A stretch of 64,000 nt of DNA from Syngnathus acus (GCF_901709675.1 NC_051089.1:6817476-6881475), one strand, 5' to 3'. Shown: positions 51,076 through 63,769, numbered from the stretch's first letter. Made by a program: numbers and translations. Notes: generated by a model from the sequence alone, not told the origin.

Positions 51076-52309
51076 CCTTTTACAACCAGGTCCAGTGTTT
51101 AAAACAAAAGAGGTATAAAGGATATGCCGAAAATATGAACAAGGCAGACTTGGCAGAACTAATAAATCACCCAGAAACTGGGATTATAAACACATTATGC
51201 AATTACCTTTGAGTCTACCAAAACACTAACTGTTGTTAACAATGCCATCTTTACATCGCCTTAAATATGGTGTAGGAAATTCATCATGATATGCCATACA
51301 ACGTTTATGTTCTTCAGTGCTGCTGTTTTGGTTAGCAAAGGAATCCAAATGTGAGCAGTAGTTATCTATTTAAATTCCAGTCGAATAAATAACAGCGTCA
51401 CAAGTACTACCTAATATTTTTTTGCACTCGGTAAAATTGGAGGACACTGATTGAGCAAATATGGTATTTTAATTAAGTCACATTCATTAAATGAATGGGA
51501 CTTCTGCCATGGTTGAACAATTCAAAAAATTCCTGTTGATCTTGTTTGGTTTAAGAAAACAACTTGACATTTTATGTAAGTTTTTCCTCATACATTACTG
51601 AAGGACCCAGAAAACAAGATGCAGCCTGACTGCAAAAACAAACAGGGAGTCATAGTCAGTAATGAAACTGAGAGGACAGCCTGTTCCAAGAAATTAATCA
51701 TTCCAATTTTAAATAAGTTTTTTAACCTTTCATTTTATCTACATCATTTGCTTTATCTATTTTATTTTTTTCAAATGAAAGGCTGCTGAATTGATTGCAA
51801 TATTCTTACGCAAATCATAATTCAGCATCTGATTGTGAAAAAAAATCCAGTAATGTGATGGTAAGGATATGCGGCTAAGTTCTAATCAGAGTATCCCTTT
51901 AATGAGTCCATCTTTGAGTGTCTTTTGTGTTGTCTGTGCTGAAGTGCGCCATGGTTTCATCAGCATATTTCCTTCTCAATCAGTCAAGACTGATTAGGAT
52001 GCTCTCACTCAGTAACTGAAGAAGAGAAACTCCACTTGATTACATCACAGCGAACGCAGCAGGTCGTCGCAATCCTGCAGACAATTTTCAACATACTGTA
52101 TGTTGGGTTAGGCACCGTTATGTTGCAATGCATACAATGTTTGAATTTTATTTGTTTTTTAAATGTAATACTCTTTTTTTGGGGGGTACCAGTTGGTGTT
52201 ACCAACCAAGTAGCTATCTGAAATTAGTTCCGGTGAGTAATTCATCATTTTGGTTATTTCCTACCTTATAGCCAACAAAACAAACACTCAAAAAATTTGT
52301 ATTATATCA

Positions 52310-52425
52310 TATGTTTAATTTGTTCTGTGAATACGCTCGCAATTCAAAACATTTGTTTCTCAAATCATCTTTCCCCATTGAAATGAATGAAAATGCTATT
52401 AATTCGTAACAACCGCCAACTAAAA
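52310..52425. repeat. dispersed repeat, family A, longest copy
   Basis: Reads TTAATTTGTTCTGTGAATACG, then TTTCTCAAATCATCTTTCC, then CCATTGAAATGAATGAAAATG, then TTAATTCGTAAC. Shorter relatives are at 35776 and 54222. Class unknown. Confidence 0.4.
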
Positions 52426-52554
52426 GAGTAACAGTATTGCCTGTAACATGTTTTTAGGAAGAAAAATAACACTCCACGATATTGTATTTCATAGAAACAT
52501 ACACTTATCTTAATAGGATGTCAAGAATTAGACATTCTGCTCAAATTATTGTTC

Positions 52555-52660
52555 CGCTTCTTCTGGAATGAGATTGACTGCCAACGACTCCAGAGTGGAC
52601 CCTGCCTCTCACCCAAAAGTCAAGTAGGATAGGTTCCAGTTCAAAGCTAATGAGATTTCT
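52555..52660 (+). repeat. fragment of a LINE/SINE-type tail
   Basis: Contains CCCTGCCTCTCACCCAAAAGTCA and GGATAGGTTCCAG, matching the wording of a widespread fish retroelement tail from memory. No GGAT repeat follows. Confidence 0.4.
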
Positions 52661-52740
52661 TCTTGAACCTGCTACATATAAATAAATATATATATTTTTT
52701 AAAAACATCCTCCTACTAGTTTTCCTTATCTGTTTGTGAT

Positions 52741-52970
52741 GTTCTGCACAGGAGCACTGTGATATGTCAAACTGGGCGCCATGATCTCGAAATCCGCAGG
52801 GGAGTATTTCTATCTGATAGAGGCTTTCATCTCCCCTTTTGGCCTACCTTCATTTGTGGACCACCGTGATGATGCTCAAGCCTTTGGGCTTTTCCATCAT
52901 CAGGCTGAGCTTTGCTGAATATGCCACAGCTCCTTTCTGTACTGAATGAAAGAAATCCTTCTGTCATTGG
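52741..52970 (+). pseudogene. slc7a9-like pseudogene fragment (exon 3), inverted relative to slc7a9
   Basis: Aligns to exon 3 of the intact slc7a9 gene nearby, including a splice-acceptor-like CTGCACAG before it, so this is a genomic copy and not a retrocopy. Matching peptide pieces are LGAMISKSAGEYFYL and, after a frame change, WTTVMMLKPLGFSII and LSFAEYATAPF. Breaks are an in-frame TGA in place of a Cys codon near the start, a frameshift between the EAF..SPFGLPS part and the WTTV part, and a further stop after APFCTE. It lies on the strand opposite to slc7a9. Confidence 0.85.
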
Positions 52971-53793
52971 CATTCAATTTAATGTTAGCGGCAAAGCTAA
53001 CATCTTCATTCTGATTTGTGGGGAGATTTTGTTACCAAATAAAATGACCCGACATGGTTTATTTCAAAACAATATGATAAAACACAGACAACTTTTTTTT
53101 ATTTTGTTTAAAGAAGTGCTGTATTTAAAAAATTATCATCAGCAACAAATACACAATAAGCTTCATTAAATTGTTTTGCCATACTTCATAAATGGCGGTT
53201 AAGGCTCAAAAGAAAATTATCACATTATCCATGTGTCAGAATAACAAACAATATTTTGCAGTATGTTGTATGTTCTGTGTTAAACTATTATTACTCGCAA
53301 AACATCTCCAATGCAGCCAAACGTATCGATTGAAACATAAAATATACATTATAGAAGACACCATACAAGTATGAAGGAGGCCTAATATCTGCATTAAACA
53401 ATGTTTTACTGACATCTAGTGGTAATGTTTTTGTCTATTAGTTTTTTTAATTCTCCCGCAATCATAACATTAAATAAAACATTTTGGTTGCTCACATTAA
53501 TGCTTTATTTCAAAACAAAATATTTTGTCATTTGAATGACAGCTTTCATTAACAATAAAATGCAATGAAATACAAAATACGATTGTAAATGGTTTCGTTT
53601 CGTTTATTTCAAACATGTGGAAAAAAAATAAGATTACTGTACACAATGAAAAGACATGACAAAATACATGCATATACATATATACACATACAATGGTAAT
53701 TATCCTATTATTACAAAAAGGCATATGAATATATGTATTATTTTTATTATATTATTTATTATTATATTAATATATAATATATTATTTATTATA
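52971..53793. other. spacer between slc7a9 relics
   Basis: AT-rich. No further SLC7A9 exon could be aligned. The end is a TTATTA/ATATAT-rich tract. Confidence 0.5.
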
Positions 53794-53870
53794 GCGCCAA
53801 GAGCCTCCATCAGATAGGAATTTGGATTATAGTGCCCAGCTCGGTGTAGCACAGTGCTCCTGTGAAGCAC
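53794..53870 (-). pseudogene. slc7a9-like pseudogene fragment (5' part of exon 3)
   Basis: The minus strand reads a TGCTTCACAG acceptor, GAGCACTGTGCTACACCGAG, then LGTII and YLMEALG-coding sequence. About 20 bases of the exon (the KSGAEYF codons) are deleted, which breaks the frame. An AT-rich repeat (about 53.72-53.79 kb) cuts off the rest of the exon. Same orientation as slc7a9. Confidence 0.8.
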
Positions 53871-54221
53871 AAAAAAACAGATAAGACCAATTAGTGGAAG
53901 GCTTTTTTTCCCCTGATTGCAGATTCAAGGAAACAACTCAATAGAGTTGCACGTGAACATCAGAGGGAGATCATTCAATCAGATTTTTGGGCAAGGGGCA
54001 TCTGTATTGCGGCCTTGATGCTAGCTATCCAGAACTGGACCAAGTTCAATAGCAGCTCCCCCAGTCAGTGAGGTCACAGTGGCCCGCATTGTTGGAGGAC
54101 GATATCAGAGTGAATTCCTCGGCTTCATCTGAACTCCTCTGTAGGCCATTAATAGAGTGACCCACCATGCCCACTTGGCTGTTTGAACATCTTAGACACA
54201 AGCTGACTTATTAACAGCGGT

Positions 54222-54290
54222 ACCTTGACTTAAGAGTTTAATTTTATCCTGCCTTACCTCTTAGCTCAATTGTATCTCAAATATTGTCTT
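54222..54290. repeat. dispersed repeat fragment, family A
   Basis: Reads GGTACCTTGACTTAAGAGTT, then TTAGCTCAATTGTATCTCAA. Similar to the copies at 35776 and 52310. Confidence 0.35.
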
Positions 54291-54530
54291 GAAACACAAG
54301 GCAAAAAATCAGCCAAGTGACTGAAAGTGGGGAAACATTTATTGGATGTATGATTTGGTAAGGTTAAACGTGTTTTATTTTTGGCTAACGGGAAGTTTTT
54401 ATATCTATTACAAGGATGACAGCGAAAGCATTTTAGAAAGAAAGGTAAGCACTGGCACCAATGTAGAGTTGTCATGGCAACATGTTCATTATAATAAAGA
54501 GGTTATCTGAGACACTTGTACCATTTTGAA

Positions 54531-54628
54531 GGGGCCACTGTAAAAATACACGTCCAGAGTAAAGCAGGACAGTTTTGGGAGAGATGAAGAGGCCTGAGCC
54601 GATCATGGTGCCCACAATCAGACAGACA
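54531..54628 (-). pseudogene. slc7a9-like pseudogene fragment (exon 2)
   Basis: The minus strand encodes [18 protein letters not shown] and TVLLYSG, nearly identical to exon 2 of the intact gene including the GSG(I/L)F substrate-site motif. Similarity fades after TVLLYSG into a remnant of the GPCLL codons. With the exon 3 fragment at 53794 it keeps gene order, as expected for a decayed tandem copy. Confidence 0.82.
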
Positions 54629-55691
54629 AAATTATTTGTACGCCAGGGGTATGAATAATTTTGGGGGTAACTCTATCTAGCCTATTTGCAAGACAGAAAA
54701 GTCAACATTCAAATTATTCATAGCCCAGGCAGGAGTATGAATAATTTCGGGCTTGTACTGTATAACACTGACTCTCGAGCACTGTGCTGAAATGATCCAA
54801 ACTGTGTCAACCAGTGGCTTCTTAGCAAAAATGCCAAGCCCTGATTCTGAGATGATTTTTTTTTGCTAAAGAAACAGAAAATACCATGCTTGTTCAATTT
54901 TTTACAAACTTTTCCACCCCTGCTTTGTGAATGATTTGGGATTTTTGTAGACAGGTGCAGTTAGAAATGGCCGTTTCCGCCGCTGTGGGAGTGAACAGTT
55001 AGCTTGATTCCTGGCTAATCAAACGGCTTCGCTCATTCCCTCTAAATTCCGTGTAGGTAAGGATTCAGAGGGTTCCGTGCATGCTGATGTCATTTTTAAG
55101 GATAAAATATGATGACATCCACCACAACAACAAAAGCTTTCTTGCATATAGTGTTTTATTGAAAAACATTGAAGTACACAAAACTGTTTATCACATACAA
55201 ATTCGATACCAAACAATTGATCACCAATTCATCTGTTGTGCAGTTATTGTTTATGTCTCCTATTTGTTTGTTTTTGTTTTTTTGTGACAATAAATGTGAT
55301 TCCACTCCAGGCTTTTCCACATAAATAGCTCCATTTTACACAATAAAATACAATGAAAGAAAAAAATTAATAGTGAGGTGTTTGATTTTGATAAACAAGA
55401 CAGGGGTTGGGGTATAAAATAAAATTTGAAAAAATTTAAGAAAAATATTTACTATAGCTCTGTCAGCAACAGTTAAAACATCGTCATTATTTTGTACAGG
55501 CTGAAAAGTTTAGACAGTTCATCAAGAGTGTGCAGTTTGTATCTAATAATATGGCAGTGATGTAAACAGGAATCCTCATTTGGACCCGCGTTTGTTTTGG
55601 TTTGGATCAAGGGATGACAAAAAATTCTCCAAAGGTCTGACACACTCGCTGGAACAGGAACCAAATGGATGTTGACCTGGTTATCACCTTC
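54629..55691. other. downstream flank of slc7a9
   Basis: Probably includes the slc7a9 3' UTR. AATAAA-type signals on the minus strand occur (for example near 55155), but I cannot choose among them. No coding exon seen. Confidence 0.45.
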
Positions 55692-58431
55692 TCACTCACT
55701 TTTCTCAGGGGGAACGACTTCCATCAGGAGTTGCAGATGCACAGTGATAGGTCCTATGAGGGGGTAAAAGTCAAAGCAGCAGGAAGTCAATTATGTGTAC
55801 GGCTCAACAATAATCCCTGCAAAGATTGTTGGTTCTTTCAATAAATATGTTTATTCTGTTAGCTGTCAATGAGTCATACCACAAAGACATAAGTCTCAAA
55901 CTCATTTTTATCATGTACAATAATGTAACCCAAAAGCATTCTCTCAATTTTACAATAACCGCTATCTTTTTTTTCACTCTTTTTTTAAGATGTAAATATA
56001 CTTACTCATGATTCTGCGTGCCCACTCGACCTTTAGGTGGACAAAGGGGTAGTACAGAAGGAGCCCGCTGAGGATGAAGATAGCACAGTAGAGGTACTCG
56101 ATGTCAGGACTGTCAATGATGGGGGCCAGGACCAGGTAGCAAGAGATGAGCACCATTATGATAGGGATTATGATGGGAACCTTTGTAGAAATGCAAACAC
56201 TTAAGCTATTGTTGCAGATCAAAAAGAAAAAGATATGCACGCACCTTGACTGGTCTTTTCAAGTCCTTCTTTGTGAAACGCATGAGGATAAGAGAAAACA
56301 TAGTCAGGCCGTAGAAGGTCCACTGAGCAAAGCTGAAGTAGTTGATGAGGATGTTGATGTCTGCTGGCATTATGTATAAAATAGCCAGAAAACCCTACAA
56401 AAGCAAAAAAATACTTTAGTAGCCTTACTTAAGCATTAAAGAGTTGATGAAGTATTTCAACAACGAGGCTCTCACGTTGAACATGAGCGCTGGCGATGGG
56501 GTGAAGCGCCTCAGACTAATAAAAGATAAAATTTCCACCATGTGACCCTCTCGGCCAGACACATAGGCCAGCCTGAGAATCAAATCATACATTTACATTA
56601 TTTTTAACCCCTTTGCTGCCGTTGACGACTTTAGACGTCAACGATTCATTTTAGCTGGGCTGGCAATCACGACTTTGCCCTTCCTCAAATGTCACCAGGG
56701 CCAAATCTTGAGTTTCTGTGTGTTATTTACCTGCCTGCCGTAAAGCAGCTTCCATTGGCTGAGCCAAATGTGGAAAAGACGACAAAAACTGGAACAATCC
56801 AAGCCATGGGATAAAGAACTTTGTCTCCAAATGTCTAAAAAGAGCGAAAGGAAAAAACAGAACAGAAAGGGGCATGGTCCATTTCATCGGTAATGAGGAT
56901 AAGTGACAATCGAGAATGCATACATAAATATTATGATGTAGACAATGTAGCAAATTTTTCATGCAGGAATTCTGACAAAACAATTCAAAATCTGTTAAGC
57001 CATCATTCGTGACTTTAAGATGAAGTGACTTGTTGCCAATTTATTCTAATGTGTTTTTTTTCTGTTCAACAAGTTTGAACTTTGCTGTTGACCTTGAATA
57101 TTTCAATTTGCCTTTTCCTCTTACCACAGCTACAGCCGGGGATGACAGCAGCTCATTGGTGGTCATGACAGTCAAATATGCAATGTTGACCATTACGTAA
57201 CACACAATCACCAAGGGGATCCCAATGAGGATGGCTAATGGCAGGTTCCTGTGGGAGGGGGGAATGAACGTGAAGAAAAAAGATTTTTTTAGTGTACATG
57301 TGTTCAAATTTAAGCTAACCTATCTGACTATATTAAATTGTGACATAAATATTAAAGGATCGAATTTGTATGTGTTTCCTACCTGGAAGGATCCCTCAGC
57401 TCCTCTGTGATGAAATTCAATTGACTCCTGAGAAATAAATGAAATGCAGAACAAGTCATATCAGCACACTGTTTAAGACACATGAGGTGGCTAATTGCAT
57501 TACTTTGAAGATAATGAATGTTTACCATCCATCATAGGCCCAGAGTCCATTATAAAAGGCAAGTCCAATTCCTCCCACAGAAACTGCCTTGCCATCAAAT
57601 GCGTTTGAAAAATTCTCTGTATTTCCTGAATGCAGATACAAATATGAAAATGAAATCAACTGAACATATTCTAATCTATTATAGAGCCAACATTGATGAA
57701 GTCCCACCTTGCGCCAAGAGAACGATCCCAGCTACCACGATGATGATGATGATTAAAAGTTTGGCTCCAGTGAAGATGTTTTGCACGTAACTCGCCAATT
57801 TGACACTGAAGCAGTTTATGGTCACAATAATAACTGGGAGAGGGGGGAAAAAAAAACATTACGGATCGGTTGTCTATAATAGAATGCTATATATTGGCAT
57901 TAAATTCCTCATAAATATATCAGCGTGGACACTAATGTTCATTATTATTAAAAAACACTAAATAAGTAGCTTTGACAATAAATATGTATTTTGTGTAACT
58001 ATGGTGGCATAAAAATATCATTTTTTGTGTAGTTTACAGGACAGTAATAGTAGCTGATGAATACCTATGGCGACAGCGGCCAGACCCTTTGTGACAATGA
58101 CAGGAGGGCTGCATTCGGGATAGAAAGGAGCCGAAGCGTACTCGGCAAAGCTCAGCGTGATGATGGCAAAGGCCGAGGGCTTGGCCACCATCACGGTGGT
58201 CCACGAGAAAAGGTAGGCTACCGGAGAGCCGAGAGCCTCCATCAAATAGAAATACTCCGCTCCGGATTTGGGGATCATGGTGCCCAGCTCGGCATAGCAC
58301 AGAGCTCCTGTGAAGCACAGCACAACACATTATAAAAAAAAATTATGATAATAGGCTCAAGAAAACAATTTATTTGAATTGGCTTGGATGAGAGGCAAGA
58401 GACAGCAAGGATAATGAGATAAGCAGGGTAC

Positions 58432-58464
<33 letters not shown>

Positions 58465-59142
58465 GAAATGCATATTTTTATTAATAGTACCCCCTTGCCA
58501 TATTATATTAGTTTCAAACATAGAAGCACTGACTGAAGCAATATAATTTCTTATTTCCTTGTACTGTAAATGATTCAGTTGTTTGTCTAGTATGTGTACA
58601 TGTGACAATGTTCACTTTTGGTGCCATTATGCATACAAGGTGAAGTGTTTTTAGTAAAAGTGTTCTAAATGTGCCCTAGTTGTTTTTTTTTACTAAGTCA
58701 GCAGGGGAAACCATTAACATGCGAAGCAAGCAAACGCTTGGCTGATAATGCCATGGAATGGCAGCATGTAAAAGTTTGCAGTATGTAGGAACTTGGGCTT
58801 GAGGATGCAGGAAAACATCTGAGGTAGAACACAGGAAATCATAGAAAGTGGATTCATGTATCATTTATATTAAATTGTATAGTTTTTTTTTTTCAAAGAA
58901 TTTTAATACCACTATTTGTTATACAAGTGCGAAAACAAATTTTGTTGAGAAAAAAAAACATAATTTAACCTTATTTTTTATGACATTTAGTGTCAAACCA
59001 AGTAAGTCGGTTCTATCATTCATTTGACCTGCTTCATTCTTTAAACCAGCCCGTTGAGTAGTTACATGACCAAAAGTCCTTTTATTTCTTTTTTATTCAT
59101 TTATCTCATTAACTAATTGGTTAATTGAGCTATTATTATTAT

Positions 59143-59177
<35 letters not shown>

Positions 59178-59715
59178 TCATTAGTAGTAGTATCATCAAT
59201 ATAATAATTCCATCATACATATGGAGTCAATAAGAGCTTTCTCACCCATCATGGCTAACACCCCACAGGCAGTCCAGATGAGGAGGCAGGGCCCCACAGC
59301 TCCAGTGTTGAGCAAGACCGCTTTGGGAGAGATGAAGATGCCTGAGCCGATCATGGTGCCCACAATCAGACAGACGGCGCTTAGCAGACCCACCTGAACT
59401 CAAACACACACACACATGACTCTCCCGAAATAATACGATATCACCAAATTGGATGAGGAAAAAAACACGTACTAAAAAAGATGTTCATCCATTTATGAAT
59501 GCTCTTCCACTAAATGGCAGAGGGAATAATTAACCTTGTAGACACCCGTCGCCATTATACAAGAATAATAGCTTTGTCATTTTGATTACATTAAGACCAG
59601 ATCCTCAAGTAAGTGACACACTCACCTCCTTGTGAAGGATAGTGGCTTTCTTTTCATGTTTGTCCATGATTGTAGAGTCCCTGGAATGGGCAGTGGTGCC
59701 TTTCTGGTGCTCCAT
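55692..59715 (-). CDS. slc7a9: slc7a9, b(0,+)-type amino-acid transporter 1 (light chain)
   Basis: SLC7A9 pairs with the heavy chain SLC3A1 (rBAT) to exchange cystine and dibasic amino acids for neutral ones at the apical membrane of kidney and gut; human defects cause cystinuria. Twelve coding exons on the minus strand: 59626-59715, 59246-59393, 58065-58307, 57708-57833, 57526-57625, 57383-57427, 57125-57248, 56731-56834, 56476-56572, 56245-56394, 56006-56180 and 55692-55753. All phases agree and give 487 aa, the human length as I recall it. Seen: GTMIGSGIF in the first membrane helix (about 42-50), [41 protein letters not shown], and the C-terminus LLMEVVPPE. Cys145 lies in the FYPECSPP loop, matching the human Cys144 that links to rBAT. 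No breaks were found. Relics of a second copy lie just downstream. Confidence 0.96.
58433..58464. repeat. (ATT)n microsatellite
   Basis: About ten ATT units in slc7a9 intron 2. Confidence 0.93.
59131..59175. repeat. (ATT)n/(AGT)n compound microsatellite
   Basis: Four ATT units run into about ten AGT units, inside slc7a9 intron 2. Confidence 0.93.
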
Positions 59716-60575
59716 CTACTCACTTGTGCTTCTCTCTTCCGTTTTGGTCTCTTGGTACATGAAAGACAAAGAATGCATAACACAGCACCACAAAAAAGTT
59801 CATGGTTAACCTTGATAAGCAAAGATCATTTCATTCAAATTATATTGCCGATTGTAAAGTCTGCATAGTAAAATTTACAATTATATCCCGCAAACAACCT
59901 TCAGTCAGGAAAAAAAAAATAGCTAATCCATGAGTACGCTCAAAGCCAGCTTCAGTAAGTGCAAATGCAAGCAAGAATGCAAAAATTAAAACTAGTGGCT
60001 TGTCCACTGGAAGATTTTCTTCTGGTCTGGAATCACCTGATGACCCTGAAGGGGTGGAACTTGGCTAATGACACATGGAGGTTGGTAATAAAAGCCACTC
60101 ATAGAAACTCAAAAGGAAATTGTCAGCTAAATTTGGTTAAGGACCTCATTCTAAAGAAAATAAAAATTTATGGTCAAATGGTGCATATGAATGTAGATAA
60201 TGCAACAGAAACCCGTCCCTGGTTTCTGGGACTCATTTTACAGCCCAGAAATTTAATGGCTAAGACTGGCTCACTTGCGGACTGTTTCTGATATAAAACA
60301 ACCCTGAGAGAACATTACAGGGGTCAAATGAATTTGTTTTGGTGGAATGGATTTACTAGTTAAAGAACGTGTTATCATCCCGCCTGTAGATGGCAGCAGT
60401 TGCTTTAGATTAATCCAGCCTGTAGATGGCAGCAATGAGGCCTCTTGCCTTGAGGTCAACATTGAGATGGGCAGAAATAGTTTCGAGTACTTCCGGGTCT
60501 CCCGAACCAAAACAACTTTACCCCGCAGTGACTTTCCAACGAATTTGTCAATAATTTAAGATTTGTCGTTTTACA
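59716..60575. promoter_or_regulatory. shared upstream region of slc7a9 and nudt19 (head to head)
   Basis: The two start codons point away from each other across 860 bp, so promoters for both genes, or for nudt19 plus an untranslated slc7a9 exon, lie here. Two CTCF-like motifs sit on the nudt19 side. A 110-codon plus-strand frame at 59959-60291 shows no domain and lacks coding character; I do not call it a gene. Confidence 0.55.
60383..60433 (+). promoter_or_regulatory. two direct CTCF-like motifs
   Basis: CCTGTAGATGGCAGC occurs at 60383-60397 and again at 60419-60433, identical and in the same orientation, 36 bases apart. It fits the CTCF core consensus CCASYAGRKGGCRSY at every position but the third. 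Binding is inferred, not shown. Confidence 0.55.
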
Positions 60576-62253
60576 ATGAATGCTGGACTGAAACACTGGA
60601 AGGAGGCGGCTACTCTCATTTTAGTCGCGGGTCAGAGGCTCGGCGTGAACAGTTTATCCACGCCGGGTATTGCGCGTTCTCCGTCGCCGGTTAAACCCGA
60701 AGGACAACCTCGGGTTCCTCACCCGTTTGACTACGATGTTTTACTCCTTAAACGAAGCAGTAAAAGCGGATTCATGCCTAACGCCTATGTGTTCCCCGGA
60801 GGTATGGTGGACTCTTCTGACTTTTCCAGTGAGTGGTTAGACGTTTTCAGAGCTTTCACAAACTCTCCCAACTTTGGCTTAAGGAGCGTCCAGCAACCAC
60901 CGGAGACCAGACCGCCAATATTTGCTACAGACAGGCTCAAATTGGGTTCGCCTATCCCGGGAGAGGTCGCATTTCGGATCTGCGCTTTGAGGGAGACATT
61001 CGAGGAGTGTGGCGTGCTGCTTTTTGTGTCCAAAAAGGAAGAACTGAGTTTGTTAAATAGCATTCAAGACAGGCGTGCCACTGATGAAGTCAAACATTAC
61101 AAAGTCAACGAGCTTTGCAGTGATGAATTGAACAAGTGGAGAACTTTGGTGAACCAGAACCCGTCAAATTTTATCAAGATGTGCAAGGAGTTGGAGGTGC
61201 TGCCCAACATCTGGGCCCTCCACGAGTGGGCCAACTGGATGACCCCTGAGGGACAATATGGCGTGAAAAGGTTTGACACGGCTTTCTTCATGTGCTGCCT
61301 CGAGGAGAGACCAAATGCACTCCAAGACCAAAAGGAAATTCAACACTTACAGGTGATACATGCAGATGTGTGTGATGAACTTGTTTGTCCGTATGTGTGT
61401 GAGGAGGGAAACAATTGTGGCAATATAGAAGGTCTCTCACCCCTGAACTCGATTTGGGGTTTGAATGAGATTGCTCGATTCTGAACACAGCCACATGCCC
61501 AGTCAGTCATGAGAGGGTGTTCACACTTCTGCAACCACATTATCCTAGTTGTCCATTTTTATTTCCTCTCTTAAAAATATTTCAATATGGCACATATCGA
61601 AGTTATCGGTCACATTCTTAGTGAAAAAAGTAGGGATGGGTGAATTCTATACCGGCCAGGAAATAAAAGTTCAGAAATGATATAATATAAAATAATATGA
61701 TGTAATATCACTATCACCAGCTATTTCAATCTGGGTGTGTAGACCCTTTATATCTCACCTTGAGTGTCAATGCATCTCAGTGGTCAACGCCCTTGGAAGT
61801 CCTGCGGAGCTTCCGGGCTCGCGATTTGTGGATTCCTCCCCCGCAGTTCTACGAGCTGAGTCGCATGTGGCGCTTCCCCTCGCTGAGCAACCTCAACACG
61901 TTTGCCAGGCGACGCGGCGCCGACGGCTGCGAGCGGTGGCTACCTGTTATCTTCCTCCAGGACGACAGCTACATATCAGTGCTGCCAGGTGTGTGATATT
62001 GCACCCGTGACTGATGGTTCCAGTTTTGAAATGTTGTCGCTCTTCTCTTGCAGGAGACCAGCTGTATCCATCTAGCAGTTCAGAAACAACTAAGGTGGAA
62101 ACAAATGGGGAGAATCAAGAAGGTTCTAAATCTGCACTACATCGCTTCTTGATCTCAGACCCGTACAGTCCAGAACTGCAGGTCAACATCATGCCCAAGT
62201 ACAACCACACGCTGCCTCTTATTGGACCAGTGGACTCCACAACGCTTGCGTGA
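60576..62253 (+). CDS. nudt19: nudt19, Nudix hydrolase 19 (acyl-CoA diphosphatase)
   Basis: NUDT19 (RP2p) splits CoA and acyl-CoA esters into phosphopantetheine derivatives and 3',5'-ADP, and in mammals works in peroxisomes. Three exons: 60576-61352, 61781-61988 and 62054-62253, phases in register, 394 aa (human 375). Exon 1 carries the Nudix fold: DVLLLKRS, the NAYVFPGGMVD strand (about 69-79), a long insertion typical of this family, then REtFEECGVLL (139-149), the catalytic metal-binding REUXEEXGU half of the Nudix box. Exon 2 holds LWIPPPQFYEL and RWLPVIF; exon 3 ends KYNHTLPLIGPVDSTTLA. The C-terminal TLA is not a peroxisomal targeting signal (the mammalian protein ends SHL). The start codon ATG at 60576 directly precedes the conserved KHWKEAATLIL. 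If exon 1 were read through its donor it would stop at 61484, so splicing is required. Confidence 0.95.
61353..61780. other. nudt19 intron 1
   Basis: GTGATA donor to CTCAG acceptor; contains nothing else recognised. Confidence 0.8.
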
Positions 62254-63641
<1,388 letters not shown>

Positions 63642-63735
63642 TGCGTGCGTGCGTGCATGATTGTATGACAGACAAGCTAAGTTGAAATAACAACACTCAA
63701 CCTTTGTGCTGTTTGCCTTGGAGAGTCAGTTGAGG

Positions 63736-63749
63736 GTTACCATGGCAAC
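63736..63749. promoter_or_regulatory. RFX-type X-box palindrome
   Basis: GTTACCATGGCAAC fits the RFX consensus GTNRCC-N2-RGYAAC at every position. It precedes a GC-richer stretch at 63.77-63.97 kb that could be the start of another gene, which I could not identify. Confidence 0.45.
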
Positions 63750-63769
63750 TCCACAGCCTTGGAAACCCA

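Larger units (their letters stand above)
47662..52740. other. intergenic region between zfand3 and the slc7a9 relics
   Basis: No gene recognised. Contents: AGT/GTA trinucleotide repeats at 47965-48060, a less repetitive block at about 48.88-49.5 kb, a CA tract at 50169-50193, a fish-type SINE at 50900-51075, dispersed repeat family A at 52310-52425 and a LINE/SINE tail-like fragment at 52555-52660. Confidence 0.5.
58308..59245. other. slc7a9 intron 2
   Basis: Contains an ATT repeat at 58433-58464 and TAG/ATT repeats at 59131-59175; no gene. Confidence 0.75.

Noticed and set aside
58034-58335. Open frames overlapping slc7a9 exon 3 in other frames
   Set aside because: The SLC7A9 frame is fixed by the protein match and by phase with the neighbouring exons.
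59959-60291. 110-codon frame between slc7a9 and nudt19
   Set aside because: No domain, no splice signals tying it to a gene, and AT-rich non-coding composition. It lies in the shared upstream region.
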